Part shown: positions 1 through 8,631 of the stretch, piece after piece | Layout: every line of letters begins with the position of its first letter | Position numbering within the stretch: the stretch's first letter is position 1 | Source of the DNA: an uncultured Haliea sp. | GTDB taxonomy: Bacteria; Pseudomonadota; Gammaproteobacteria; Pseudomonadales; Halieaceae | Reading direction: 5' to 3' | Assembly: GCA_913061145.1 (NCBI GenBank) | Contig: CAJXUQ010000006.1 | Location: 100,276 to 164,275, forward strand | Length of the DNA: 64,000 bases | Program-made: the position numbers and the translations under genes | The notes under the pieces: model-generated | What the model saw: the letters and a program-made list of their open reading frames with translations, nothing else | What the model was told of the DNA's origin: nothing | The model's database searches: none

Positions 1-388
1 GCTTCGGCAGGTACGTCTCGCGCTGGGCCTCGGTGCCGTAGGCATGGATAGGGTACATGACCAAGGAAGACTGCACGCTCATCATGGAGCGGTAGCCCGA
101 ATCCACGCGCTCGACCTCCCGCGCAATCAGGCCGTAACTGATGTAGTCGACACCCGGGCAGCCGTAGCCGTCGATGGTGCTGCCCAGCAGGCCGAGCTCA
201 CCCATTTCACGGAAAATGGCCAGGTCGGTGTCTTCCTGCCGGAATGCCTGCCGCACGCGCGGCAACAGGCGCTCCTGGGCGTACTGCCGGGCGCTGTCGC
301 GCACCATGCGTTGCTCGTCAGAGAGCTGCTGCTCCAGCAGGAACGGATCTTCCCAGTTGAGTCGCTGCCAGCGCTTTGCCTGTGCCAT
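1..388 (-). CDS. gcdH: Glutaryl-CoA dehydrogenase, 3' part cut off by the window edge
   Basis: Only the first 129 residues lie in the window; the gene runs off position 1. The N-terminus reads [20 protein letters not shown] and continues through [27 protein letters not shown] and [10 protein letters not shown], which is the glutaryl-CoA dehydrogenase pattern rather than that of a general acyl-CoA dehydrogenase. The family is FAD-dependent and converts glutaryl-CoA to crotonyl-CoA plus CO2 at the end of lysine, tryptophan and aromatic breakdown. The start at 388 is preceded by AAGGGG six bases upstream. The LysR regulator and CoA transferase often found beside gcdH are not in view. The substrate-binding and catalytic C-terminal half is missing, so activity cannot be judged. 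Confidence 0.9.
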   Translation of the reverse strand, partial: MAQAKRWQRLNWEDPFLLEQQLSDEQRMVRDSARQYAQERLLPRVRQAFRQEDTDLAIFREMGELGLLGSTIDGYGCPGVDYISYGLIAREVERVDSGYRSMMSVQSSLVMYPIHAYGTEAQRETYLPK

Positions 389-536
389 GGGACACCCCTT
401 AAGCTGCTTGTGGGCGCCTACGATAGCAGCCCCGGGCACATCGACAAAGTGGCGCCTGCGCCGGCCGGAACCGGTTTCTCTGCAAGCGGCATGACGGAAG
501 GGGATTCAGGTAGATTGGAAGGAGGGATGGATCAAT

Positions 537-566
537 GTGCAGGCGCGCCGCCCGGCGCGCCTGCAC
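537..566 (-). terminator. Perfect 14-bp inverted repeat after the carbonic anhydrase gene
   Basis: Two perfectly complementary 14-base arms (537-550 and 553-566) flank a 2-base centre, 13 bases beyond the carbonic anhydrase stop codon. The GC-only stem would be very stable in RNA. No T-run follows on the minus strand, so it is a terminator-like or 3'-protecting hairpin rather than a textbook intrinsic terminator. The rest of the gap to gcdH (389-536) shows nothing recognisable except the gcdH ribosome site. Confidence 0.6.
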
Positions 567-578
567 TGTCAGGCCTGC

Positions 579-1289
579 TCAGTCGAGGAAATCGACCTCG
601 CCGGTGGCCACATCATACATGGCGCCGACCACGGTCAGCTTGCCCTGGTCAACCAGCCCTTTCAGGACCGGGCTGTCGCGGAGGATTTTCTCCACCGTCA
701 GGGACACGTTTTTCTCAGCCACCTGATTGACCCACTCGGTATTGCTGGAGTCACGCGGGCCACTGGCCGTTGGCACCGCTTCCACCGCCTCGTGGATGTG
801 TGCGAGGTTGCTGGTCAGGTTGCCCATTTCCACGCCGTCACAGGCGCCCTTCACCGCGCCACATGCCGTGTGGCCCAACACCACGATCGCCTTGGAGCCG
901 GCAACGGCCGCCGCGAACTCCATGCTGCCCAGCAGTTCCGGCGTTACCACATTGCCGGCAATGCGCGGGCTGAAAATATCACCCAGACCCTGGTCAAACA
1001 CCAGCTCCGGCGGTACGCGGGAGTCTATACAACCGAGCACAATGGAGTGTGGATACTGGCCGGCAGCCGTTGCATCCACTTGGCCGGGAAGGTCACGCTT
1101 GAGCATGTCGCCGGAGACGAAGCGCTCGTTGCCCGCTCGCAGCATGGCCACGGCGTCCGCCGGGGTCAGCGCCGCCTGGGTGACCGCGGTTTGCGTGACC
1201 GGCGCCTCCAGGGCGTAGGTAACAGGAGCAAACGCGCCAACGGCGGCAGCCATTGCCAGCGCCTGGGAAAATGTCTTCAGTGCTTTCAT
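579..1289 (-). CDS. Beta-class carbonic anhydrase, exported
   Basis: 236 residues. An N-terminal signal peptide (about residues 1-26, ending near TYALEA) points to the periplasm. The zinc-binding set of beta-carbonic anhydrases is complete: C87 and D89/R91 in GCIDSR, then H140 and C143 in GHTACGA. It interconverts CO2 and bicarbonate. The start has a strong ribosome site (AGGAAGGAG, 6 bases away). The 112-bp gap to the upstream glutamine-synthetase-like gene is AT-richer than its surroundings and probably holds its own promoter. A perfect hairpin follows the stop codon. The family call is firm; the physiological role (CO2 supply or pH) is not visible from the context. Confidence 0.93.
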   Translation of the reverse strand: MKALKTFSQALAMAAAVGAFAPVTYALEAPVTQTAVTQAALTPADAVAMLRAGNERFVSGDMLKRDLPGQVDATAAGQYPHSIVLGCIDSRVPPELVFDQGLGDIFSPRIAGNVVTPELLGSMEFAAAVAGSKAIVVLGHTACGAVKGACDGVEMGNLTSNLAHIHEAVEAVPTASGPRDSSNTEWVNQVAEKNVSLTVEKILRDSPVLKGLVDQGKLTVVGAMYDVATGEVDFLD

Positions 1290-1401
1290 GGATCACTCCT
1301 TCCTGCAAAATTCGGTTGGCGTAGCGTAACGATTGCGCCACCTTCGATCTATTCGAATTTTAAGCGATTTTGGTTCACTTTTATCTGATGATGATCGCGC
1401 T

Positions 1402-2751
1402 CTACAGGGAGGTGTCATACTCAAGGGGGGTGACGTGGCGGTCAAATTCCTGCATTTCCTGCTCTTTCATAAGGGTGAACACGCGCTGGAACTCGGGGCC
1501 GAAGTACTCCGCAATAAACCCTGAACTGCGAAAACGCTCCACCGCGTCCGGCCAGTGCCGAGGCAGCGTCCGCGGTACCTGGTCATACGCATTGCCTGCC
1601 ACGGGCGGCGGTGGCTGCAGCGCGTGCTCCAGCCCATGCAGCATACCGGCGAGTATCGCAGCGACGACCAGATGGGGGTGCGCATCTGCACCGGCAAGGC
1701 GATGCTCAATGCGCGTGGCAGCGGGCTGATCCGCTGGCACCCGCACAGACACCGTGCGGTTCTCATAACCCCAGCAGGGCGCCTCGGGCGCATGGGTCCC
1801 GCGGCGGAAGCGACGATAGGAGTTCAGGTGCGGCGCGAACAACAGCATGCAGTCCTCCATGCTGGCCAGGCAGCCCGCTATCGCCTGCCGCAACAGAGGG
1901 GTGCCGGCAACCGTACCATCGTCGAACACATTGTTGCCCGCCGTATCCAGCACACTGCAATGTACATGCATGCCGTTGCCGGCAAGATCGCCGAAGGGTT
2001 TCGCCATGAAGGTTGCGCGCAGGTCATGGCTGCGGGCCACACCGCGGATGAGGCGCTGCAGCATCACCGCCTGATCACAGGCACGCAGGGCGTCTGCACA
2101 GTGCAGCAGGTTGATTTCGTACTGTGAGGGCGCCCCCTCCTTGATCAGTGTATCCACCGGCAGTTGCTGCACCTTGCAGGCATCCCGTATGGCGTGCATC
2201 AGCGGCGCCATGTCCGCCATGGTGTCCAGGCCATAGGTCTGGCCCGCGTGCAGCTGGCCGCCCACCCGATCCGACTGCGTATGCCGCGGCCGCCCGAGGC
2301 TGTCGCACTCGGGACCCAGCAGGTAAAACTCCATTTCAGTCGCCAACACCGGCGTCAACCCTCGCTGCGCGAAACGCTGCAGGATATTGCGCAGAATGAA
2401 CCGGGCATCCAGGGCACCCGGGCTGCCATCGGCCTCGCGCATGGACATCAGCACCTGGCCCGTGGGCCGTGCCATCCAGGGCACGCGTGCCAGCGTGCTG
2501 ACATCCGCCTCGCAGAAGCCGTCGCCATCACCGCCCACAGCAATCCAGGCCTCGATATCACGCCCCCAGGCATCGAAGGCCACGGAGCTGGCAGGCAGTT
2601 TCAATTCACCGGCGACAACCTTGTGGATCTTGTCCCGGTTTATCCACTTGCCGCGCATGCCACCGCCGAGATCCGGCAGCATGACTTCAAACACTTCAAT
2701 GTCCGGATTGCCCTGCAGAAAGTCCTGCAGGTACTGCTGCGAATTGTCCAT
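1402..2751 (-). CDS. puuA: Gamma-glutamylpolyamine synthetase-like (glutamine synthetase family)
   Basis: 449 residues from the ATG at 2751, chosen over the longer frame because it has AGGAAG upstream and the extra N-terminus looks non-coding. It has the glutamine synthetase fold: the catalytic-domain motifs TEMEFYLLG, NGMHVHCSV and the C-terminal RIEHRLAGADAHPHL. The PuuA/SpuI-type subfamily ligates glutamate to putrescine or other amines using ATP, starting the gamma-glutamyl polyamine route. The divergent neighbour is a class III aminotransferase of the putrescine/polyamine type, which supports this over a role in ammonia assimilation. The adenylylation region of GlnA is not recognisable. 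The exact amine substrate is unknown, and other Puu genes are absent from the window. Confidence 0.8.
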   Translation of the reverse strand: MDNSQQYLQDFLQGNPDIEVFEVMLPDLGGGMRGKWINRDKIHKVVAGELKLPASSVAFDAWGRDIEAWIAVGGDGDGFCEADVSTLARVPWMARPTGQVLMSMREADGSPGALDARFILRNILQRFAQRGLTPVLATEMEFYLLGPECDSLGRPRHTQSDRVGGQLHAGQTYGLDTMADMAPLMHAIRDACKVQQLPVDTLIKEGAPSQYEINLLHCADALRACDQAVMLQRLIRGVARSHDLRATFMAKPFGDLAGNGMHVHCSVLDTAGNNVFDDGTVAGTPLLRQAIAGCLASMEDCMLLFAPHLNSYRRFRRGTHAPEAPCWGYENRTVSVRVPADQPAATRIEHRLAGADAHPHLVVAAILAGMLHGLEHALQPPPPVAGNAYDQVPRTLPRHWPDAVERFRSSGFIAEYFGPEFQRVFTLMKEQEMQEFDRHVTPLEYDTSL

Positions 2752-2943
2752 CGGTTTGGTCTTCCTGTGTACTACACCCCGGGCCGCCACCGGCCTGGCC
2801 CGGCCGGTGTCCCCGGCAAAAACACCGGGAGGGGGTAGTGGATTCGCGGTGGCCCTGTGCCACACTGGGCCTACTCTACATTAAACTACGCTCCACGCCT
2901 GCGCGGCCATACCGGGCCCGGGCAGAGACACAGGACAGCTGGC
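2752..2943. promoter_or_regulatory. Divergent promoter region of the polyamine genes, with a leader hairpin
   Basis: This 192-bp region separates the puuA-like gene (minus) from the aminotransferase gene (plus). Positions 2788-2809 form a perfect 8-bp stem (CACCGGCC/GGCCGGTG, 6-base loop) about 40 bases before the puuA-like start, so it would lie in that gene's leader. The A/T-rich core at 2875-2887 is the likeliest place for the two -10 elements. No operator for a known polyamine repressor was recognised. Confidence 0.4.
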
Positions 2944-4305
2944 ATGCACAACGACGCTCTCAATCTGAAAGACCTCGACCGTTCGCACCACTTCCACCCG
3001 TTTACCGATCTGCGTGACTACGCGGCAAGCGGTGGACGCATCGTCAACCGCGCCGAGCACATCTACATTTATGACACCGACGGCAACAAGCTGCTGGATG
3101 GCATGTCCGGCCTCTGGTGCTGCAACCTGGGCTACAGCCAGCACCAGATTGTGGAGGCCATCTACCGGCAGCTGCAGGAGCTGCCCTTCTACAACAACTT
3201 TTTCCGCTGCTCCAACCAGCCCGCGGTTGAACTGGCCAGAGCCCTGGTCGAGATCACACCGGAGCGCTTCAACCACGTCTTTTTCACCAACTCCGGCTCG
3301 GAGGCCAACGACACCAACATCCGCCTGGTGCACCGCTACTACGACCTGCTCGGCAAACCGAACAAAAAACACTTCATCAGCCGCAAGAACGCCTACCACG
3401 GCTCCACCATCGCCGCCGGCTCCCTGGGCGGGATGAACGCCATGCACCAGCAGGTCTGGGGCCTGAACTACGTCCATCACATCAACCAGCCGCACTGGTT
3501 CACCGAGGGCGGCGACCTGTCGCCGGACGAGTTCGGCATCAAGGTGGCGCGCGAGCTGGAAGCGAAAATCGACGAACTCGGTGAAGAGAATGTCGCAGCC
3601 TTCATTGCCGAACCGGTGCAGGGCGCCGGGGGCGTGATTGTGCCGCCTGATACCTACTGGCCCGAAATCCAGCGCATCTGCGACGAGCGCGACATTCTGC
3701 TGATCGCCGACGAAGTGATCTGTGGCTTTGGCCGCACCGGGCAATGGTTCGGCAGCGACACCTACGGCATTCGACCGCATCTGATGACCTTCGCCAAGGC
3801 CATCACCAATGGCTATATCCCGCTGGGCGGCGTCATGATCAGCGACCAGATTGCCGATGTGCTGCTGGCGCATGGTGGCGAATTCACCCATGGGCTTACC
3901 TACTCCGGCCACCCGGCATCCTGCGCCGCGGGCATTGCCACCCTGCGTACACTGCGTGAAACCAACATCATCCAGACGGCAGCGGAACAGATCGCCCCGC
4001 ACTTCCAGAGCCAGCTACAGACCCTGCAGAGTCATCCCATCGTCGGCCAGGTGCGAGGCCGGGGCATGTTCGCCGCTGTGGAACTGGTGCGCGACAAACA
4101 CTCCCGGGAACGCCTGGCACCCGACAGCCAAGCTGCCGTGTACTGCCGCGACCGGGCCAACAGCAACGGCCTCATGGTGCGCCAGACAGGCGACGCCATG
4201 ATCATGGCGCCGCCACTGGTCAGTCAGCGGGCGGAGATCGACACGCTGGTGGAAAAGCTGCTGCAGGCACTGGACGAAACCGCAGCGCACTACGGCGTGA
4301 AGTAG
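2944..4305 (+). CDS. Class III aminotransferase, putrescine/polyamine-pyruvate type
   Basis: 453 residues from the ATG at 2944 (CAGGACAG upstream); the longer frame has no support. It is a PLP-dependent fold-I aminotransferase: FFTNSGSEANDTNIR near residue 120, IADEVICGFGRTG, and the PLP-lysine motif FAKAITNGYIPLGG. The sequence resembles SpuC-type enzymes, which transfer an amino group from putrescine or related amines (or beta-alanine) to pyruvate. Its divergent placement next to a gamma-glutamylpolyamine synthetase-like gene supports polyamine catabolism. Omega-amino acid:pyruvate aminotransferase is the main alternative. Hairpin-forming sequence without a T-run follows the stop. Confidence 0.85.
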   Translation: MHNDALNLKDLDRSHHFHPFTDLRDYAASGGRIVNRAEHIYIYDTDGNKLLDGMSGLWCCNLGYSQHQIVEAIYRQLQELPFYNNFFRCSNQPAVELARALVEITPERFNHVFFTNSGSEANDTNIRLVHRYYDLLGKPNKKHFISRKNAYHGSTIAAGSLGGMNAMHQQVWGLNYVHHINQPHWFTEGGDLSPDEFGIKVARELEAKIDELGEENVAAFIAEPVQGAGGVIVPPDTYWPEIQRICDERDILLIADEVICGFGRTGQWFGSDTYGIRPHLMTFAKAITNGYIPLGGVMISDQIADVLLAHGGEFTHGLTYSGHPASCAAGIATLRTLRETNIIQTAAEQIAPHFQSQLQTLQSHPIVGQVRGRGMFAAVELVRDKHSRERLAPDSQAAVYCRDRANSNGLMVRQTGDAMIMAPPLVSQRAEIDTLVEKLLQALDETAAHYGVK

Positions 4306-4379
4306 GCGCAGGCCCTAAGGGCACCGCCTGTCGCGCGGGCGGGACCCAGACGAACCGGTCCCGGGCGGCAGATGTCCGC

Positions 4380-4404
4380 GGCAGGCCTAACTATTCAGCC
4401 TGCC
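4380..4404 (+). other. Hairpin in the gap after the aminotransferase
   Basis: GGCAGGC (4380-4386) and GCCTGCC (4398-4404) form a perfect 7-bp stem with an 11-base loop. A weaker GGGACC/GGTCCC pair lies just before it. There is no T-run, so a role in termination is only possible. The rest of 4306-4472 holds the GGGGAGG ribosome site of the next gene. Confidence 0.35.
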
Positions 4405-4472
4405 CCGTGGTGACCCCCGCCGGCACGCCGCTTAGACTGCGGCGTAACGACAATAAACCCGGGGAGGGCAAC

Positions 4473-5057
4473 ATGAGCACAGAACGCCAGAAACTGAACA
4501 AGACCACCATGGGCATCAAGGAAGGGCTCCCACTGGAAGCCACAGGCACCGATATCGAGGGCCTGCGCCGGAATATTCAACAGCTCATGGATCTGGAAGC
4601 CATCAAGCAGCTCAAGCACGCCTACTTCCGCTGCATCGACACCGCGAACCTGGAAGAACTGGCACCGCTGTTCCACAAAGATGTTGAGGTGCACTTCAAG
4701 GGCGGCACCTACGAGTGGAAGGTGAACGGCCGCGATGATTACCTGGCCAACATCGGCGGCGCCTTCAATGCGGGCACCATCGGACACCACAACGGCCACC
4801 AGCCTGAAATCCAGATTCTCAGCGCCAGCGAAGCGACCGGCATCTGGTATCTTGCAGACCACATGTGGCAGCTGGAATACAAGTCGTTGACCACCGGCAC
4901 CGCACTGTATTGGGATCGCTACGTCAAGGAGGACGGCCGCTGGCTGATCCGCGAGACCCGCTACGAGCGTCTCTACGAAATCAACGAACCGCTGGCTGCC
5001 GCTCCCAGCCTGAGTTCCCACTACCTGGGCGTGCACGGCAGCAAGCCGAGCCACTGA
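4473..5057 (+). CDS. SnoaL-like / NTF2-fold protein
   Basis: 194 residues from the ATG at 4473, which has GGGGAGG upstream. After about 45 residues of leader the sequence follows the SnoaL-like NTF2 pattern: a first helix with LMDLEAIKQLKHAYFRCID, then VHFKGG, a His-rich GHHNGHQPEI strand and a C-terminal WLIRETRYERLYE strand. Family members include dehydratases, isomerases and cyclases acting on small lipophilic molecules, so function cannot be assigned. It is followed closely by the DUF2878 and chalcone-isomerase-like genes and may be co-transcribed with them. A second NTF2-like gene lies at 63506-63889. Confidence 0.75.
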   Translation: MSTERQKLNKTTMGIKEGLPLEATGTDIEGLRRNIQQLMDLEAIKQLKHAYFRCIDTANLEELAPLFHKDVEVHFKGGTYEWKVNGRDDYLANIGGAFNAGTIGHHNGHQPEIQILSASEATGIWYLADHMWQLEYKSLTTGTALYWDRYVKEDGRWLIRETRYERLYEINEPLAAAPSLSSHYLGVHGSKPSH

Positions 5058-5121
5058 CAGCAGGCTGATCCGGCGGCCGGGGAGCAGCGTAACAAGGCAC
5101 CCATCACGTGGGACCACCCGC

Positions 5122-5673
5122 ATGAGTAACCCCGTCGCCGACAGTCCGACAGCACCGTTACCCTTCGCCCGCCAGCTCACCGAGAAGGCGTGGTTCAATG
5201 CCCTGTGGTTTCAGACCACCTGGTTTTGTGCGGTGCTCGGCCAGGATACCCTGCTGGCCGTCACCCTGGGGTTGATCGGACTGCATTTTGCCCTGGTGCC
5301 ACTGCGAGGCCGCGAGCTCCGCCAGCTCTTTCTGCTGGGCGGCATTGGCATGGCGGTGGATGCCAGCCTCAGCGCACTGGGTGTGTTCCGCTTCACTGAC
5401 GGTGTCCTCCTGCCCCTCTGGCTTTGTGGGCTGTGGCTGGCATTCGCCACTACGCTGGGTCGCAGCCTCGTGTTCTTCGCCAGCCGTCCATGGCTGACAG
5501 CCGCGGCCGGCGCACTCGTGCTTCCGTTCAATTACTATGCGGGCAGCCAGCTCGGGGCCGTGGAATTCGGCTGGCCGCTGTGGCAGAGCCTGCTCATGAT
5601 GAGCGCCATCTGGTCGCTTACCCTGCCCGCGCTATACTACCTGCAGCAACGTCTCTTTCAGGCCAAGGAGTAA
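5122..5673 (+). CDS. DUF2878 family inner-membrane protein
   Basis: 183 residues with about five hydrophobic segments from residue 25 onward and no soluble domain. Length and pattern (WFQTTWFCAVLGQD; FRFTDGVLLPLWLCGLW; PFNYYAGSQLGA) match DUF2878, a membrane family of unknown function. It ends 7 bases before the chalcone-isomerase-like gene, whose AAGGAG ribosome site lies inside its last codons, so the two are one unit. From family knowledge, these two often sit with cyclopropane-fatty-acid synthase and DUF1365 genes in lipid-modification or photo-oxidative stress clusters; those companions are absent here. Confidence 0.8.
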   Translation: MSNPVADSPTAPLPFARQLTEKAWFNALWFQTTWFCAVLGQDTLLAVTLGLIGLHFALVPLRGRELRQLFLLGGIGMAVDASLSALGVFRFTDGVLLPLWLCGLWLAFATTLGRSLVFFASRPWLTAAAGALVLPFNYYAGSQLGAVEFGWPLWQSLLMMSAIWSLTLPALYYLQQRLFQAKE

Positions 5674-5680
5674 CAGACCC

Positions 5681-6202
5681 ATGAAACGCCTGTGCACGAG
5701 CCTTCTCTTCAGCCTTGCCTGCGCCCTCGCTCTACCGGCTGCGGTGTCTGCCAGCGACACTCCGCAACCCGGCAATCTGCAGCTGGTGGGCGAAGCGCGC
5801 CTCAACGTCATGTTCTGGTCGGTCTACGACTCCAGGCTGTACACCGCCAATGGCCGCTACGAGCCCGACCAGCGGCCATTGCGCCTGGAGATCCAGTATC
5901 TGCGTGACTTCGAGGCCAGGGCCCTGGTACAGCGTACCGGCGAAGAGTGGGATCACCTGCAACTGTCACATGAGCGCCGCGAGCAGTGGCTGCAACAGCT
6001 CGCCACACTGTGGCCGGATGTGGGCAAGAACGATGTGATAGCGCTGGAAATCGATGTCGATAACCGCAGCACGTTCTTTTTCAACAACGAAAAACTGGGC
6101 GTCATTGACGATGCTGACTTCGGGGAGCACTTCGTTGCCATCTGGCTCTCGCCCGATACCAGTCGCCCGGCCCTGCGCGAGGCCCTGATCGGCAGCCTTT
6201 AG
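5681..6202 (+). CDS. Chalcone-isomerase-like secreted protein
   Basis: 173 residues with a signal peptide (cleavage likely after VSASD, about residue 25). The body follows the bacterial chalcone isomerase-like pattern: LQLVGEARLNVMFWSVYDS, then LRLEIQYLRDFEA near residue 68. Bacterial members are periplasmic, are not known to act on flavonoids and probably bind lipids or fatty acids. It forms a two-gene unit with the DUF2878 gene. Its TAG stop overlaps the stop of the convergent waaA gene by 4 bases (6199-6202). Confidence 0.78.
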   Translation: MKRLCTSLLFSLACALALPAAVSASDTPQPGNLQLVGEARLNVMFWSVYDSRLYTANGRYEPDQRPLRLEIQYLRDFEARALVQRTGEEWDHLQLSHERREQWLQQLATLWPDVGKNDVIALEIDVDNRSTFFFNNEKLGVIDDADFGEHFVAIWLSPDTSRPALREALIGSL

Positions 6203-7488
6203 GGTGGGCTCGCACCCAGTACCGGCAGGCGTTGTGCCAGCCCCTGCAACACAGCCTCCAGCGGCCCACGGTTGGCTTCAATGAGGGCCAGGGCACAAGC
6301 GCCCGTCCGCCGCCGCAGGTCGCTGTCGGCCAGCAGGGCCTGCACGGCGCTGGCCAGGCTGTTGGCGCCTGTCACTGGCACCAGGCCACCGGCCTCATCC
6401 AGCGCGGCGTAGATCGCTTCGAAGTTGAATACGTGGGGGCCTGCCAGCACCGGAAGGCCCCAGGCCGCCGGTTCAAGCGGGTTGTGCCCACCGCGCTGAA
6501 TCAGCGACCCTGCCACAAAGGCAATATCCGCCGCGCCATAAAGCAGCAGCAACTCACCCATCGTGTCACCCAGATACACCTGGGTGCCGGGCGCCAGCGC
6601 GTCATCTCCGCCTGCGGAGCGCCGGACCAGCGCAAAGCCACCGGCCTGTATCCGCTGGGCAACAGCCTCGAAACGTTCCGGGTGACGCGGCACCAGCATG
6701 AGCAGGGCCTCGGGCCAGCGCTCCAGTACCCGCCGGTGCGCGGCGAGAATCTGCTCGTCCTCCCCGTCGTGGGTACTGGCCGCTATCCACACCGGACGGG
6801 ATTCGCCCAGCTGACGACGCAAGCGCTCCGCCGACGCGCGCGATACACTGTCGACCACCACATCGAACTTGATACTGCCGGTCACCGACACCCGCTCGCC
6901 GGAAGCGCCGATTTCCCGAAAACGCCGCGCATCGTCCACACCCTGCGCGGCAATCCAGGCAAGCTGCGCTACCATGGGGTGGACCAGTCCGGCGATACGC
7001 CGGTAACCGCGGGCCGAGCGCTCCGACAGTCTGGCATTCACCAGCGCCACGGGAATTCCGCGCTCCTCTGTCAGGGCCACCATGTTCGGCCACAGCTCGG
7101 TTTCCATGATGATCAGGGCGGCTGGGCGCGCCCTGTCCAGGAAGCGTGACACCGCGCCCGGCGTGTCATACGGGGAAAACGCATACCGTATGCGGTCACC
7201 GAACAGGGCGCGGGCCCGCGCCGAGCCGGTGGCTGTCATGGCGGTCATGAGGATGCGGCAACCGGGGTGGCGCCGCAGCAGGGCATCCACCAGGGGCGCG
7301 GCGGCGATGGTCTCGCCCACGGACACCGCGTGTACCCAGATGACGGGGCCGGAGGACGGGGCCACCCAACCGAGACGCTCACGCCAGTTGCCGCGCAGGG
7401 TGGCATTACCCCGGCTTGCCCACCACAGCTGCAGCAACACGAGGGGCAGTGCAAGGCGAAACACAAAAGAGTACAGCGCGCGCAGCAT
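6199..7488 (-). CDS. waaA: Kdo transferase (3-deoxy-D-manno-octulosonate transferase)
   Basis: 429 residues from the ATG at 7488. The longer frame would run into the next gene's region, and MLRALYSF begins with the expected membrane anchor. GT30 hallmarks are present: VSVGETIAAAPLVDALLRRH with the catalytic-base glutamate, METELWPN, NARLSERS, VTGSIKFD and GHNPLEPAAWGLPV. The enzyme transfers Kdo from CMP-Kdo to lipid IVA at the inner membrane. A Kdo kinase is encoded at 14862-15593, and in known organisms that partner goes with a monofunctional (single-Kdo) WaaA; that is an inference here. The gene is divergent from the acyltransferase genes and overlaps the convergent upstream gene by 4 bases. 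Confidence 0.93.
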   Translation of the reverse strand: MLRALYSFVFRLALPLVLLQLWWASRGNATLRGNWRERLGWVAPSSGPVIWVHAVSVGETIAAAPLVDALLRRHPGCRILMTAMTATGSARARALFGDRIRYAFSPYDTPGAVSRFLDRARPAALIIMETELWPNMVALTEERGIPVALVNARLSERSARGYRRIAGLVHPMVAQLAWIAAQGVDDARRFREIGASGERVSVTGSIKFDVVVDSVSRASAERLRRQLGESRPVWIAASTHDGEDEQILAAHRRVLERWPEALLMLVPRHPERFEAVAQRIQAGGFALVRRSAGGDDALAPGTQVYLGDTMGELLLLYGAADIAFVAGSLIQRGGHNPLEPAAWGLPVLAGPHVFNFEAIYAALDEAGGLVPVTGANSLASAVQALLADSDLRRRTGACALALIEANRGPLEAVLQGLAQRLPVLGASPP

Positions 7489-7602
7489 GGCGATTCCGGA
7501 ACACAGGACAGCCCGCATTCTACCCAATGCCCGCGCCCGCTGCCGCAGAACTATTCCCGCCTGACCCTGCAGGGCTGTTAAACTTCGGGCTCCGTTCGAT
7601 GA

Positions 7603-8571
7603 ATGAGAGTGTGCCACCCGGTGAGCACCCCACGGCAACGCATCCGCGACACGCGCTACGGCAGTTACCTGCACCCCCGCTGGTGGCCGACCTGGTTGTT
7701 GATCGGGCTGATGTGGCTGCTGTCACGGCTGCCGCTGCGGGCGCAGTGGTGGCTCGGCAAAGGCGTGGGAGAACTGGCCTACCGGGCCCTCCCGCGCCGC
7801 AGGCACATCGCCGAAGTCAACATTCGCCTGTGCTTTCCGGAACTGAGTGCGGAAGAGCAGGCGAGCCTGGTACGGCGTGCCTTTCATTCCAATGGCATCG
7901 GCATTCTGGAGATCGGCCTCGCCTGGTTTCGTGACCCGGCCGCGTTCCTGCCGCAGACACGGGTGCACGGCCTGGAGCACGTTGAACGGGCGCTGGCTCA
8001 GGGCAAAGGCATTCTGGCACTCGGTGGGCATTACAGTTCGCTGGATCTGTGCGGCACCCTGGTGACCGAATTTGTCGAAGCAGACGTCATGCAGCGCGAC
8101 CACAACAATGCCCTGCTCAATGCCGTGATGACCCGCGCCCGTGAGCGCCGCTACGGGGTGGCGCTATCGGCCAAGGACCTGCGTGGCCTGTTGCGGCAGC
8201 TGCGGGCAAACCGCACGATATGGTACGCAACCGACCAGGATTATGGCCGCAAGGGCATCGTGTTCGCACCTTTCTTTGGCGTCGAAACCGCTTCCATTAC
8301 GGCGACCTCTCGCATTGCGGAGCGCAGCGGCTGCGCGGTCATGCCCTTCAGCCACTTTCGCCGCAGCGACGGTGTGCCGGGCTACGACATCTACTTCCAC
8401 CCACCGCTGGAGCACTTTCCCTCCGGTGACGACGAGGCCGATGCAAGGCTGGTCAACGCCACCATCGAACACGAGGTGCGCCGCCATCCGGAGCAGTACC
8501 TGTGGATGCACAGACGCTTCAAGACCCGCCCCAGCCCCCGGGATGCCGACCCCTACCGCAGGGAGCGTTAG
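7603..8571 (+). CDS. LpxL/HtrB-type late acyltransferase (first of a tandem pair)
   Basis: 322 residues from the ATG at 7603; a GTG at 7621 is an alternative and neither has a clear ribosome site. A hydrophobic anchor (WWPTWLLIGLMWLLSRL) is followed by the HX4(D/E) catalytic motif as HYSSLD near residue 148, then TIWYATDQDYG and FAPFFGVETASI. The C-terminus (EQYLWMHRRFKTRP) is typical. The family adds secondary lauroyl or myristoyl chains to Kdo-lipid A. The gene stands divergent from waaA, in keeping with that pathway. Which of the two tandem paralogues is LpxL and which LpxM cannot be decided by reading. Confidence 0.85.
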   Translation: MRVCHPVSTPRQRIRDTRYGSYLHPRWWPTWLLIGLMWLLSRLPLRAQWWLGKGVGELAYRALPRRRHIAEVNIRLCFPELSAEEQASLVRRAFHSNGIGILEIGLAWFRDPAAFLPQTRVHGLEHVERALAQGKGILALGGHYSSLDLCGTLVTEFVEADVMQRDHNNALLNAVMTRARERRYGVALSAKDLRGLLRQLRANRTIWYATDQDYGRKGIVFAPFFGVETASITATSRIAERSGCAVMPFSHFRRSDGVPGYDIYFHPPLEHFPSGDDEADARLVNATIEHEVRRHPEQYLWMHRRFKTRPSPRDADPYRRER

Positions 8572-8631
8572 CGTGACGCGCTCGACGGTGATAGCGTTGC
8601 AACCTGTTGGCACTGTTTGAGCATACGCTTT

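Noticed and set aside
1..388. Generic acyl-CoA dehydrogenase
   Set aside because: The N-terminal motifs match glutaryl-CoA dehydrogenase specifically.
1402..2751. GlnA-type glutamine synthetase for ammonia assimilation
   Set aside because: Sequence and neighbour (putrescine-type aminotransferase) fit the gamma-glutamylpolyamine synthetase group better, and the GlnA adenylylation region is not recognisable.
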